DNA of 64,000 nt from an uncultured Leptolyngbyaceae cyanobacterium (GCA_938023035.1 CALIDI010000009.1:84632-148631), one strand, 5' to 3'; counted from the stretch's first letter, positions 9,430 through 19,280 are shown. Numbers and translations: made by a program. Notes: generated by a model from the letters alone, not told the origin.

Positions 9430-9518
9430 ACAGGCACCTATCTGAGGGAGAATCCTCGGTATGGGTAAAGCCTGTTCTAGCCATCTGCCCTCTGCTCAAT
9501 TTGATGATCTGAGTCAGT

Positions 9519-10037
9519 TTAGGAGAAACCGCCCACGCGAATTCCGGCTCCTAAAATGACAAATAGAACCGCTAGTGTGGTGACACCCAAGATATGGATA
9601 GCCAGAGAATTGAGGGTTTCTTTCGTTAAGTTGGGAATGATGAAAAACCGGGCATGAATAGCTAAAGTTAGCGTCGCGACCAGTAAACCTAGTTTGATGC
9701 CAACGTAGCGAGATACGACCGAATCCAATGTCCAAAAGGTCTGCCATCCTGGGAAGTAAATTCCGGTGAGCCATAATCCGGTAATGACTTGGAGCAATAG
9801 CGCGGCGACTCCGAAGCCCTCGAAGTGTTCTTCAAACTGATGGATAGGATTAGGATCGCGGTTTTTCCAGGCTTGAGGTAGCACTGTGACCGCAAGTACT
9901 AGATGTCCGCCTGTCCAGACAGTGGCTCCCAGGGTATGCAAAATAATCAGGATTTTGAACAGCACTGCTCTATACTGTGGCCTTAGATTTAGCCAAAACT
10001 CAACTGACTGTAGCCCTGGATACGATTCCGGCATCAA
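9519..10037 (-). CDS. CopD-like small membrane protein
   Basis: The 172-residue protein has four predicted membrane segments. Segment 1 carries two His (LHTLGATVWTGGHLVLAVTVLPQ), and a late His sits in AIHARFF. This is the layout of CopD-domain proteins, which have been linked to copper handling or haem-bearing four-helix bundles. It lies convergent to cydAB, so a link with the oxidase is possible but rests only on position. A relation to the HemJ-like fold is an alternative. I am confident of the membrane family, not of the function. Confidence 0.65.
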   Translation of the reverse strand: MMPESYPGLQSVEFWLNLRPQYRAVLFKILIILHTLGATVWTGGHLVLAVTVLPQAWKNRDPNPIHQFEEHFEGFGVAALLLQVITGLWLTGIYFPGWQTFWTLDSVVSRYVGIKLGLLVATLTLAIHARFFIIPNLTKETLNSLAIHILGVTTLAVLFVILGAGIRVGGFS

Positions 10038-10307
10038 GGGTATTTTACTATTATAGCAATGGAGACATTATTACTGTTAGTGGTTCACAAATGACCATTC
10101 TCGATCGCGATCAATGACATAGTCTGAGTCAATCTAGCGAGCTGAGCGATCGCTAGGCAACCAAATGTAGAAAAATTCCCTTTCTCCGATGCCCCTGACT
10201 GACAGAATCTGGGCATTGAGCGGTTGAAACAACTGCTACATCAACGAATGCGGCAGACTCGACTGATCGAGGCGCGGTTTTGACCACCGGGCACTTTGCA
10301 CGCCCCT

Positions 10308-11006
10308 TTAAAGACTACGCTCTATCGCCGCCCGATAGGTTTTAACTTGCTGGTCAATTCCAGTGATGGCTGTGCCAACGACAACAGCATCTGCACCCAG
10401 TTCTAACGCCTGGCGAGCCATGGTTGGCGTGGCAATCCCGCCTTCGCAAATGAGAAAGGCATCCAGTTCTTTTACCATGGCGGCCAGGAGATCAAAGCCA
10501 GGAGGAGATTGCCCGTTTGTTTCGCGGGTATACCCATACAGGGTTGTGCCCAGGATATCAGCTCCGGCCTGAGCTGCCGCGATCGCATTAGCCAGGGTAT
10601 CAATATCGGCCATGACGGGCTTCCCTAGTTCCTGATGAATGCGCTCAATTAATGCGGTCATGGTTTCTCCTCCCGGGCGATCGCGCTGGGTGGCATCGAT
10701 CGCTAGAATATCGGCTCCGGCCTCAGCAATAGCAGTGGCATGGTGAAACTGGGGGGTAATATACACCTCAAACCCAGGAATCACCTGTTTCCAGAGGCCA
10801 ATAATGGGAACCGTAACCCGCTGTCGAACAGCAGCAACATGGGCGGGAGTATCAATCCTGACAGCAACTGCTCCCTGGTTGACTGCGGCCTCGGCCATAG
10901 CCGCAATCACCGCAGGTGCATGCAAGGGAGAGTCTACAGGAGCCTGACAGGAGACGATCAGGCCCCCGGCCAGGGAAGAGTGGAGGGGTGAGAAGTCATA
11001 GGTCAT
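10308..11006 (-). CDS. nanE: N-acetylmannosamine-6-phosphate 2-epimerase
   Basis: NanE interconverts ManNAc-6-P and GlcNAc-6-P. The protein is a TIM barrel with GGLIVSCQAPVDSPLH near the N-terminus, IIGLWKQVIPGFEVYITP, ILAIDATQRDRPGG, VMADIDTLANA, GTTLYGYT and the C-terminal phosphate loop GADAVVVGTAIT. I chose the ATG at 11006 (MTYDFSPLHSSL, 232 residues); an upstream ATG at 11060 gives an 18-residue extension not typical of the family. No other sialic or amino-sugar gene is adjacent, so its role here, perhaps amino-sugar salvage, is open. Confidence 0.9.
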   Translation of the reverse strand: MTYDFSPLHSSLAGGLIVSCQAPVDSPLHAPAVIAAMAEAAVNQGAVAVRIDTPAHVAAVRQRVTVPIIGLWKQVIPGFEVYITPQFHHATAIAEAGADILAIDATQRDRPGGETMTALIERIHQELGKPVMADIDTLANAIAAAQAGADILGTTLYGYTRETNGQSPPGFDLLAAMVKELDAFLICEGGIATPTMARQALELGADAVVVGTAITGIDQQVKTYRAAIERSL

Positions 11007-11084
11007 GGTGCGGCTGCCCGATGGAACTGCGCCTTGAAGATACCCCAAATTGGCCAGCAAGCATACCGTAGTACCTGGTTAAGC

Positions 11085-11906
11085 CTAACCAGCCTGACTA
11101 TCGAGCAGTGCCTGAAAACGGCGATCGCCTCGGATTTGCTGAAAGTTGATGTCGCTATTTGCCATCACTTTGCACAGGTAAGGGCTAAAGGTAATAGCCC
11201 GTTGTAGATTTTCAACGGCTAAGTCTGCCATGCCCTGTAGCGCAAAGCAACAGGCCCGACCATACCAGGCATTGGGATTATTACTTTTCAACTTGAGGGA
11301 GCGATCAAAACTTTCTAAGGCCGCTGTAAACTCAGACAATTTAGCCTGCACCATACCACGATAGTTCCAAGCATAGTGACAGGTTGGCTTAATCAGCAGA
11401 CAGTGATCAAGGCTAACAAGGGCTTCGGTATACTTGTTCAGACAAGATTGGATCACAGCCTTGTTGTACCAAGCTTTATAGCTGTCTGACTTGAGGTCTA
11501 AAACCCGCTCAAAACTGGCGATCGCATCCCGATAACGACACAAATTCATCAAGGCTTTGCCGTGGTTCATCCAGGCGCGATAATCTTGCGGTTGTAACTT
11601 TAATGCCCGGTCAAAGCTATCCAGGGCTTCTTCGTAGTAAGAAAGTTTTGCCAGAGCAATTCCCCGACCTTGCCAGGCCGCCGCATAGTTACCCCGCAAA
11701 GAAATCGCCTGATCAAAACTTTTCGCTGCCTCCTCATAGCGCCCGGCTCCTTCCAGGGCGTAGCCCCGACTACTCCAGAGCTTGTAATCGTAAGGTTTTG
11801 CCTCAAGGGCGCGATCATACTTCGCGATCGCGCTGTCAAAATGCCCTAATTTTCGTAGGACATGCCCCTGGCTAAAGAGAATCTGGGAATCTTCCGATTG
11901 GCTCAT
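11085..11906 (-). CDS. Tetratricopeptide repeat protein
   Basis: The 273-residue soluble protein is almost entirely TPR repeats: about seven 34-residue units of the pattern W..RG.AL..LGRYEEAL.SFDRAL.L (for example AWQGRGIALAKLSYYEEALDSFDRAL). TPRs form a superhelix that binds other proteins. No signal peptide or catalytic domain is present. The C-terminal tail (FQQIRGDRRFQALLDSQ) matches the end of many cyanobacterial TPR proteins. It may be co-transcribed with nanE 78 bp downstream. The partner is unknown. Confidence 0.9.
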   Translation of the reverse strand: MSQSEDSQILFSQGHVLRKLGHFDSAIAKYDRALEAKPYDYKLWSSRGYALEGAGRYEEAAKSFDQAISLRGNYAAAWQGRGIALAKLSYYEEALDSFDRALKLQPQDYRAWMNHGKALMNLCRYRDAIASFERVLDLKSDSYKAWYNKAVIQSCLNKYTEALVSLDHCLLIKPTCHYAWNYRGMVQAKLSEFTAALESFDRSLKLKSNNPNAWYGRACCFALQGMADLAVENLQRAITFSPYLCKVMANSDINFQQIRGDRRFQALLDSQAG

Positions 11907-12407
11907 GGAAGCGAGTTGGATCTGCTAGATAACTTTCAAGATGTTTCTGACGACTGACTCAGTGATAGTTATCGCCAAGTTGCCGAGTCTATAAGAGGCT
12001 CAGGGAGTGTGAGGGCGTTGCCCCCAGCTAGGGGTTTCCCCCTTGCACCCCATCTGCAATCCGGTGGCAATGGCAATACTTTTTAAGAGTAGCTTTTAAA
12101 CTTAACGCTCAGAGAGTTGTGCCAGTTACCCCAAAATATACCCAATCTACCCCAATCGGATGACAATTTTGATGCGAAAGCCCGACCTTTCTGCATAACC
12201 GACGACATTGGTGGCCAGGGATCTGCCAGTGAATCATGGGCCACACTGCTGTCGAGGGCTGCGCGCCGTCGTTTCGCAGAATGCCAAAAAACGAGAGCCA
12301 GATCCCAAAGGAAGAAAGCCCGCATAGGGGGCGGTTATTTTCCGGCGAGTCCCTTATGTCAGGGGGTTGCGCCGCCCCCAAAGAGCTAGTTTCACTAGCC
12401 CGTCTCT
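11907..12407. other. Spacer with G/C-rich palindromic repeats
   Basis: No gene is supported. Several open stretches on both strands have low-quality composition and no recognisable motif. Short G/C-rich repeats with GGGGG...CCCCC arms occur around 12011-12050 and 12358-12381, resembling REP-type intergenic repeats. The centre (12115-12165) is a C/A-rich run. Confidence 0.4.
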
Positions 12408-13676
12408 TCAGCTTGCTTCTGGCGTATGCAACAGGGTTTCGACAAAAGCATACATCTCAGCTTCTGGGTATCCCTGAATTTGCTGATTCTTTAACTCAAT
12501 TAACCCCTGGGCCAGCTTCTGCGCCTGCTTTTTATAGGTGTTGTGGGCAGTCAGCAGATCGGTAAAGACCTCTTGCTCTACTTGCAGACGACTGGCCTCC
12601 TCCGCCAAGGGGGAGGCGTACTCTAAGCTTTCTGCATTAAACCGCAGGAGAAAAACCAACGCCTGGCTCAATTCTTGCAGGTGTTCTTGCAGTTGACGGG
12701 TGTTCAGTTCTAGGCGATCAAAGCCGACGACCCCTTCAATGCGTAGCTCCACAATCGGTTGCGTCGCAGGCACAAGCTGTCCCGTTTGAATGGCCGTTTG
12801 CACTGTTGCGATCGCCGCTGCTACTATTTCCTCCTGGGTTTCTCGCCCTTTTGCGACCAAGCGTAACCGCAAAATTGCACGTTGTTGATAGGCTTGCTTT
12901 AATTCGGCTTGAATGCCTTGCTCATTCAGCGTGACCAGATAGGCTCCTCGGTCATAGCCAGATTCCTCAATATTGTTGGCTTCCAGAGAACCAGGGTTGA
13001 AAATCCATCCCTCTTCCGCATAGTTTTTGTGAATATGGCCCAAGGCTAAATAATCAACCCCTACTTGTTTGAGGGGCAGGAGATCGCGATAGCGGAGTGC
13101 GCCCTCGTAGCGGGCGATTTGCCCTTCTAGCCCATGGTGAAATAACATCACCGTATAGGCAGGCGGGGTGGGTAAGCGCCGAATGGCCTCTGCCAGAGTG
13201 GCGATCGCCTTGGGAGCCGAAGCGCCATACCACTGGGAACCTAACACCCTAACCCCACAGGCCAGGTCAATGTATCCGCCGCGTTTCTCCGCCGCATCCC
13301 AGGGACAGTAGATGAGATCTCCAGTCTCGCTGCTAGTCGGTTCTAACAAAAGGAGTAAGCCCCAATCGGCCAGATAACGTAGCCAACTGGTTTTGACCCC
13401 ATAGGGACGATTGTCATGATTACCTTCAATGGCCAGCACAGGAATGTGGGCCTCTTGCAACATTTGCAGGCACACCTGAGCCTGGTTCAAGATGTTGGGT
13501 TGCAGGGTACGATGTTCAAATAAGTCGCCAGCAATAACAACAAAGTCAACTGCCTCAGCGATCGCATAGCGCTCAATCACATCCTGAAAAGCAAAGAAAA
13601 AATCCTTGGTTCGCTCTGGATTGTCATATCGGTCATAGCCCAAGTGAATATCGGCAACATGGAGAAATCGAGGCAT
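12408..13676 (-). CDS. SbcD/Mre11-family DNA repair metallo-exonuclease
   Basis: This 422-residue protein starts with the calcineurin-like metallophosphoesterase motifs: FLHVADIHLG, IAGDLFEH, AIEGNHDN, LFHHGLEG and LALGHIHKN. These match the five metal-binding blocks of SbcD/Mre11 nucleases, which process DNA ends and hairpins. A C-terminal domain of about 170 residues with coiled-coil-like helices follows. The usual partner ATPase SbcC/Rad50 is not adjacent. It could alternatively be another member of the DNA-repair exonuclease branch of metallophosphoesterases; the motif set favours SbcD-like. Confidence 0.88.
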   Translation of the reverse strand: MPRFLHVADIHLGYDRYDNPERTKDFFFAFQDVIERYAIAEAVDFVVIAGDLFEHRTLQPNILNQAQVCLQMLQEAHIPVLAIEGNHDNRPYGVKTSWLRYLADWGLLLLLEPTSSETGDLIYCPWDAAEKRGGYIDLACGVRVLGSQWYGASAPKAIATLAEAIRRLPTPPAYTVMLFHHGLEGQIARYEGALRYRDLLPLKQVGVDYLALGHIHKNYAEEGWIFNPGSLEANNIEESGYDRGAYLVTLNEQGIQAELKQAYQQRAILRLRLVAKGRETQEEIVAAAIATVQTAIQTGQLVPATQPIVELRIEGVVGFDRLELNTRQLQEHLQELSQALVFLLRFNAESLEYASPLAEEASRLQVEQEVFTDLLTAHNTYKKQAQKLAQGLIELKNQQIQGYPEAEMYAFVETLLHTPEAS

Positions 13677-14153
13677 TGGATAACCAATCTAGTGAACAGG
13701 AGCAAAACAGGCAGCAGCAACGTAAAGAGGACAATCAGACTTTTAGCAAAACGCATCCTGCAACGTCGCAAGACTTAAATTTGCATACAGCTTCTTTGAC
13801 AGATTATCTCAGAACGCCACTTTATCGCTATGCCTAGGTTGCTGAGTTCATAGAGGTAAAATTCCTGCACTCCGACCTCAATCCCGCGGCGATGGCTACA
13901 CCTGACCCATCGCTCCGACAACCGACGCCCCTCAGACCTCCTCACACTGGGACGTGGAGCATTGAGTCAAGTTGTAGTGCAACTCGCCACTCATGCTGCC
14001 CATCGACTTATTCAGACCACTCGCCTAGCCCCATTGCATCAATGGCCGTTGTCATGAGAAACGTCGCAACGGCGAGTCAGAAAACCGACCCAGCATTAGC
14101 GGTTAAGTATTGGGTTTTGGCCTCAGCTTTCTGACCAAAGCGGCCCTTGGCTA
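13677..14153. other. Spacer with no supported gene
   Basis: There are weak open stretches (such as 13892-14134 plus) without family resemblance or good starts. A plus-strand alternative frame around 13930-14050 reads like coding sequence for about 35 codons (GALSQVVVQLATHAAHRL) and may be a fragment of a lost gene. I see no RNA gene. Confidence 0.35.
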
Positions 14154-14981
14154 TCACTCATCAATCACCACCGTTGGCACCACATAGTCTCCTGGATTGA
14201 TTCGCGATGGGGTGGGAGCGGGCCGTGGTGCCGGGGCTGGAGTTGGCGTTACCCTCGGTGGCACTGGCAGCGGGCGTGGATGGACGGGTGCTGGAGCAGG
14301 CAAAGGCCGGGGGCGCTCTGAAGTGGGTGGCAGGGGGCGCACCGGGGCAGGAGTTGCAGGCCGTTCGACAGGGGGCAGCGGACGCACCACCGGGGCAGGA
14401 TTTTCTGGAACCGTAGCGATCGCCACCGCAGACAGGGGTGCATCATTGGTCAGGTAAACATGGCCCAAAGCCTGACCATTATAAACCCGCTTAGTCATTC
14501 GCCAACCTGGATTTAAGAAGAGTTTGGCAAACCCGCGAGTGGTGCCGTAAGCTCGCCCAATTTGTAACTCCGGCAAATTACGATTCATCGTAGAAACACC
14601 CACCAACCGTAATTCTCCCCCACGCTCGACCACACGCAGGCTGTATTGCCAACCCAAATCTTGATCGGCCATCCGAATCGAATAGCCATTACTATCGATA
14701 CTGCGACCACAGACACCCGTAAAGTCAAACTGGGTCAACAACGGATCAACAACCGTTGGATAGGAGCCACTTTCACGCCAGCAAGAACGCGTATTTGCTA
14801 TTTGCTCAATAATCAGAAGCTGGTGCTGGCTACCATTGGCGTAGGGAGAAGCCACCGCGACAAAGCGACTGGGATCAACCTCCACCTTGCTAAATAGGGT
14901 CGCTGCCTGGGCCAGTGGAAAAACATTCACAGAACTGAGGGAAACCGTTGCCAATGCAACCAAAACTGATTTCAGATTCAT
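14154..14981 (-). CDS. Exported DUF3747 protein with Pro-rich tail
   Basis: The protein begins at the ATG at 14981 with a clear signal peptide (VLVALATVSLSSVNV, cleavage after AQAA), giving 275 residues. The following domain matches the cyanobacterial DUF3747 family: LFSKVEVDPSRFVAVASPY, the Cys pair in NTRSCWRESG and FTGVCGRSIDSNGYSIRM, and the GRAYGTTRGFAKLFLNPGWRMT block. The last ~80 residues are Pro-rich. The two Cys may form a disulfide outside the cytoplasm. Function is unknown; it is inferred to be periplasmic or exported. Confidence 0.8.
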   Translation of the reverse strand: MNLKSVLVALATVSLSSVNVFPLAQAATLFSKVEVDPSRFVAVASPYANGSQHQLLIIEQIANTRSCWRESGSYPTVVDPLLTQFDFTGVCGRSIDSNGYSIRMADQDLGWQYSLRVVERGGELRLVGVSTMNRNLPELQIGRAYGTTRGFAKLFLNPGWRMTKRVYNGQALGHVYLTNDAPLSAVAIATVPENPAPVVRPLPPVERPATPAPVRPLPPTSERPRPLPAPAPVHPRPLPVPPRVTPTPAPAPRPAPTPSRINPGDYVVPTVVIDE

Positions 14982-15349
14982 TGCTTTCAGTGTGTTGGTT
15001 AAAGGACTAGACAATCTCGCAGGGGGCAACCTGGAAGTGTCTACCTTTGCCTGTCCACCCTGTCCAGCAAACAGTCCGGATGATTTCTGATTGCGTGTGG
15101 CAGTTTCACAGTTGGTCACAAAAAAATATCTCAAATCCTTACATATCAGGCTCTTTCAGGAACTTTTAGACACTCCCTGTGGTCAAGACCAGGCTTCACT
15201 CTTCTCTCGACAGAAATCATAGATTGGCACATCCGACAGCATCTACAGACCGGTATTGAATGTCTGTGCCTCGCGCGCTCTTTTTGCCCTTCGCCCTCTT
15301 CTCTCAGTACAACGCGCTATTCTAGGGTTGCAACAATTCACCCAAATTC
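14982..15349. other. Divergent spacer between DUF3747 gene and trmFO
   Basis: This stretch of about 370 bp carries the promoters of both neighbours. No RNA gene or clear operator is seen. A 50-codon extension of the DUF3747 frame reaches into it but has no signal-peptide character and is not favoured. Confidence 0.4.
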
Positions 15350-16738
15350 ATGACTGAGCAGCAACCCATCCATGTCATTGGCGGTGGCCTGGCAGGCACC
15401 GAGGCAGCCTGGCAAATCGCCCAGGTAGGAATTCCTGTGATTTTGCATGAAATGCGGGATCTGGCCGCGTCACGCCTTAGCCCTGCCCACCATACCGACC
15501 AACTGGCCGAGCTGGTGTGCAGCAATTCTTTTGGGGCGATGGCGAGCGATCGCGCCTCTGGCTTACTCCATGAAGAATTGCGGCATCTCGGCTCCATCAT
15601 TATTCATACCGCAGATGCCCACGCTGTCCCAGCGGGGGGTGCCCTTGCCGTGGATCGGGGCCATTTTAGCCAGGCCCTGACCCAAACCCTCTCCAACCAT
15701 CCCCTAATTGAGTTATGCCGAGATGAGGTGACCCACCTTCCCCCCGAAGGGATTGTCGTCCTCACGAGTGGCCCCCTGACCAGTCCAGCCCTGGCCGACT
15801 CCCTGCGGCAGTTCACCGGCATGGAATACATGAGCTTTTTTGACGCAGCCAGCCCTATTGTCGTGGGAGAGTCGATTAACTACGAGGTTGCTTTTCTCGC
15901 CTCCCGTTATGACAAAGGCGAAGCAGCTTACCTCAACTGTCCCATGACCAAGGCGGAATATCTCCACTTTTGGCAAGCGCTATGTCAGGCCGAGCAGGCA
16001 GAACTGAAGGACTTTGAGCGAGAAACTGCCAAGTTTTTTGAAGCCTGCCTGCCCATCGAAGAGATGGCACGTCGAGGTGAAGAGACGATGCGCTACGGGC
16101 CGCTCAAGCCGGTCGGCCTGTTTGACCCGCGCCACGGCAATCATAAAGACCCGGCCAATCGAGATAAACGCCCCTACGCCGTGGTGCAGTTACGCCAAGA
16201 GGATAAGGCTGGCCAATTGTGGAACATGGTAGGCTTTCAAACTAATCTTCGCTGGGGTGAACAAAAGCGAGTCTTTCGCTTGATTCCCGGCCTGGAAAAT
16301 GCCGAGTTTGTGCGCATGGGGGTGATGCATCGCAACACCTTTATCAATGCTCCAGAACTGCTCTGGCCCACCCTGCAATTTAAGCAGCGGTCAACTCTAC
16401 TGGCGGCTGGTCAATTGGTCGGAACCGAGGGCTATACAGCAGCTACGGCTGGGGGTTGGTTAGCGGGCACCAACGCGGCTCGCCTGGTGTTAGGCCAACC
16501 CCCGCTGACCCTGCCTGTTACAACGATGATGGGAGCTTTGTTTGATTTTATTAGCTCAGCGGCCCCCAAACACTTTCAACCGATGCCACCAAACTTTGGG
16601 ATTTTGCCAGAGTTGCCCTACCGGGTTCGCAACAAGCAAGAACGCTACGGGCAATATCGCGATCGCGCCCTAGCTGACCTGCATCACTGGCAACAGCAAA
16701 ACCAATTGACGCCTCTTAGGGCTAGAATTGCCGGATGA
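15350..16738 (+). CDS. trmFO: tRNA (uracil-54-C5)-methyltransferase, folate/FAD-dependent
   Basis: TrmFO makes ribothymidine at position 54 of the tRNA T loop, using methylene-tetrahydrofolate and FADH2. The 462-residue protein opens with the FAD-binding [14 protein letters not shown] loop. It then shows [14 protein letters not shown] (catalytic Cys), [29 protein letters not shown], and the C-terminal block [20 protein letters not shown]. Length and motifs are canonical. It stands alone between two spacers. Confidence 0.96.
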   Translation: MTEQQPIHVIGGGLAGTEAAWQIAQVGIPVILHEMRDLAASRLSPAHHTDQLAELVCSNSFGAMASDRASGLLHEELRHLGSIIIHTADAHAVPAGGALAVDRGHFSQALTQTLSNHPLIELCRDEVTHLPPEGIVVLTSGPLTSPALADSLRQFTGMEYMSFFDAASPIVVGESINYEVAFLASRYDKGEAAYLNCPMTKAEYLHFWQALCQAEQAELKDFERETAKFFEACLPIEEMARRGEETMRYGPLKPVGLFDPRHGNHKDPANRDKRPYAVVQLRQEDKAGQLWNMVGFQTNLRWGEQKRVFRLIPGLENAEFVRMGVMHRNTFINAPELLWPTLQFKQRSTLLAAGQLVGTEGYTAATAGGWLAGTNAARLVLGQPPLTLPVTTMMGALFDFISSAAPKHFQPMPPNFGILPELPYRVRNKQERYGQYRDRALADLHHWQQQNQLTPLRARIAG

Positions 16739-17285
16739 TCTTCAATTTTGCGGCAGTCTCCCCCTTAGGACTATAGATTAAAGTCGTCTAGAAATAAGCG
16801 CCAAAACCCTTAAAAGCTTTGTAAATCCCGAACTCGGGTAGATAGCCCCACAGATTTCTATAAAGTACTCCGATTTAGGTGTGATGCAGGCAATATTTCA
16901 GTATACATCCTCTCAGAGGATGTGATGTACAACCCTGATTCTGCCTAAAGACCCTGCTGCGGAGTGTTAAGCGGAATTGGATGCAGCTCATGCTGCAAGT
17001 TGCCCCACCCTGTGGGAAGAGCAAAGCTCCTACATCCCCCTGCTTGTCCGTCAGGGCTATCCTCCTTCGCCCATTTGGTGAGAAAGAGAGCCGGGTTAAG
17101 TTCCCTTTGCCTCCTTGCGAGAGACTTAAGGTATAGCTTGCTTCCCGCAGGGTAGGTTACGAAACTGGGATGCACTCGGCGGAATTTAGAAAGAAAAGTC
17201 AGTACGAGCAGTAGTTATCCTAGCTGTGAACTTGGGAACTCTAGTTGCCAAAAGTACAACTTCGCAGTTATGAGGTTACAAGCTT
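16739..17285. other. Spacer with a perfect 8-bp hairpin
   Basis: No gene is supported. ACATCCTC (16905-16912) and GAGGATGT (16916-16923) form a perfect 8-bp hairpin with a 3-nt loop, without a T-run. The stretch 16960-17180 has open frames on both strands but no recognisable protein. It precedes the decayed genes at 17286-18731. Confidence 0.4.
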
Positions 17286-17995
17286 ATGTGGGGGAAAGTC
17301 ATATTAGGCGGTGTTGGTGCAGTTCTGGGCGGATCAATTGGTGCAGGTATTGGTGTTGCGCTTGGAGATGCACTTTTCGATTCTTCCCCTGCTCTGCAAG
17401 CAGATAGCAATGATTTATCTGACAGCAACGACGAACCATCTTAGGAAGAACAAATAGGAGTTGCTTACTTTGTTTGCCTGTTCGCAAGTCTAGGAAAAAT
17501 TGCAAAAGCTAATGGACAAGTGACGAAAGAAGAAATTCAGAGAATTGAAGAATTCATAAAAGAAATGATGTAAGTGTAAGCGAGTATCTCCACCAACTTG
17601 CTGAAATTATCCATTATGATCCAGAAATAGGCAGCTCATTTTTCGCACTTTTATGTGGTATTGCGTCTGCGGATGGTGATGTCTCAGATAGAGAAAGAGT
17701 GATGCTGCTTGAAGCAGAAAGTATTCTTCGGCTACAACCTGGAACAATCGATAGCTTCGTAAAAGCTAAGATGAGTTTACAGAAAGCCTATGAGCTTCTA
17801 GGCTGCGATGAAGCCATGAGTGACTCGGATGTCAAACATGCCTATCGCAAAAAATGTATGGATTTCCATCCAGATCGGTCAAATCATTATGGACTTCCTC
17901 CAGAATTTATTAAATTTTTAAATGAGCAGATGATGCAACTTCATGATGCCTATGAGATCATTTGTAACTCACGTAGTCGTGCGTTAATCGAATAG
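17286..17995 (+). pseudogene. DjlA-like TerB + J-domain protein, broken
   Basis: The intact ancestor would be a membrane-linked DnaJ-like co-chaperone: a glycine-rich N-terminal segment (GKVILGGVGAVLGGSIGAG), a TerB domain (ASLGKIAKANGQVTKEEIQR; ASADGDVSDRERVML) and a C-terminal J domain with intact HPD (FHPDRSN). Three lesions are visible. An in-frame TAG at 17442-17444 lies just before TerB, a TAA at 17571-17573 follows, and there is a frameshift/deletion inside TerB that appears to remove some 15-20 residues. The last 98 codons (from GTG 17699) remain open. Order and motifs match E. coli DjlA. Confidence 0.8.
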
Positions 17996-18028
17996 CAATC
18001 TGCACTTTCACTCTTTAACTAAGGGCTT

Positions 18029-18731
18029 ATGTTGAAACGACATCGTCGGGCAGGCCAAAACATACGTGAACTGGAACTCAAAAGGCGAATACGGGCAATC
18101 TACTCTTTTGCCTTAGCAGTGTTGGTCGGTTGCTTGCCATTTATCTTGATTAGGTTGTTTGAGCCAGTCCTCAGCTCTTTGAATGCCTCACTTCCGCTTC
18201 AAAAACAGCTTTCGCTCCGCTTTCCCCCGATCTTTATATGTATTCTTCTTAGTTCTTGCCTTGTTGCTAGTCGCTAATGGGGTGTATTACTGGAAACGGG
18301 CAGCTCATGCTGCCCAGGGTGCTAAAGGAGAAGAAGATACTGGTAGGGAGTTGTCTCAACTTGAGTACGAAGGATGGCCTATCAAGTTTGGTATGCGTTT
18401 AGGCTATAGACTCGGTGACGCTGATATTGTGTGTATCTCACCTAAAGGCAAGGCATCTGTGATCGATGTTAAATCGCACAAAGGTGAGGTGGTGGTTGAT
18501 GGCGAACGGCTTCATCGTCGCATGGGAAAAACCAATTACCCGTTTGAAAAAGACTTTATCGATCAAGGGATGAAGCCAGCTTTGTAGGTAAGGAAGCAAA
18601 AGGGTCTAAAATTTGTGACTCCAATCCTAGCGTTTTCTGAAGCCAAGGTATCCGTACCCTCTAACAGATTGCGTCAGGTGTATGTAGTTGAAAAATCCAG
18701 ATTGGCGTCCCTCCCGAAGTCCTTAGGCTAG
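18029..18731 (+). pseudogene. NERD-domain membrane protein, frameshifted and with in-frame TAG
   Basis: NERD (nuclease-related) domains have a restriction-endonuclease-like fold. An 82-codon frame from 18029 has a basic start and a first membrane segment (SFALAVLVGCLPFILI). The continuation is one frame over (from ~18183), with a second membrane segment (LYVFFLVLALLLVANG) and the NERD core (GEEDTGRELSQLEYEGW; GDADIVCISPKGKASVIDVKSHKG). A TAG at 18585-18587 interrupts the frame, which then continues open as VRKQKGLKFVTPILAFSEA to 18731. Gln (CAG) would fit the TAG position. It lies 33 bp after the DjlA-like pseudogene, so the two were probably one operon. Confidence 0.75.
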
Positions 18732-18794
18732 TGTATTGTCACAGCATAGTTTTAGGGTAAGCAGAGGTGAGTTTACAGCGAGTATCACCAATCC

Positions 18795-19097
18795 TCATCT
18801 GCTAATCAACCCCGCGTTGCCTGTTGTTCCTATCCGTTGACCAAGCTGCTGCTGCCTTTGTAGGGCCTCAGTATCACCAAAACGTTGGTCTGCAACACAC
18901 TGGCGCGTAAGTGAACTCAACTCATTTGCAGCAGTGTTGAGCCAACTGCCATGCTTAGGGATATAACAAAACTGAAGGTGCTGCACGAACTGGACGTACT
19001 TTGTGAGGCTCAAAGACCTTGTAGAAAGCCCCTTTGGTGTCGGTTTTGAGTTGGTCGCAAACCAGAACGACCACTCGGGACGCTGCATTGGTCTCAC
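18795..19097 (-). pseudogene. IS630-family transposase C-terminal relic
   Basis: On the minus strand two frames together give the end of an IS630/Tc1-type transposase: VVVLVCDQLKTDTKGAFY (the DNLNTH-type block carrying a catalytic Asp) and, one frame over, FCYIPKHGSWLN followed by ELSSLTRQC. At least one frameshift separates the pieces and the N-terminal half is absent. It marks the right edge of the decayed region. Confidence 0.75.
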
Positions 19098-19191
19098 CTG
19101 ATTTTATATTCTCATTCTGCAACGCCTGCTAGCTTACTCCCGATTGTTTCTCCCTAAAAAGAGCTGATTCCCTTCAGGAATTAGGCCATCC

Positions 19192-19218
19192 ATTTGGGAA
19201 GTATGAAATTTGGGAAGT
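19192..19218 (+). repeat. 11-bp direct repeat, period 16
   Basis: ATTTGGGAAGT occurs at 19192-19202 and 19208-19218, downstream of arsS. It may be slippage; no function is inferred. Confidence 0.6.
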
Positions 19219-19280
19219 TTGAGTTAGTGCAAAGAACTGAGGAGATTTCCAATAAGAACAATACCAAAGCCAATAGCAGG

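Noticed and set aside
12083..12381. Two minus-strand open frames of 80-90 codons
   Set aside because: Composition is noisy, frames overlap each other and the opposite strand, and no motif is seen.
13935..13950. Yfr1-like small RNA motif (CTCCTCACAC)
   Set aside because: Ten bases match the conserved core, but there is no flanking stem or T-rich terminator, so chance is more likely.
14197..14457. Gly/Arg-rich open frame on the plus strand
   Set aside because: It is the mirror of the Pro-rich coding tail of the DUF3747 gene.
17286..18731. TAG recoding as glutamine
   Set aside because: Independent frameshifts and a deletion in the same genes make ordinary decay much more likely, and intact genes in this window end in TAG normally.
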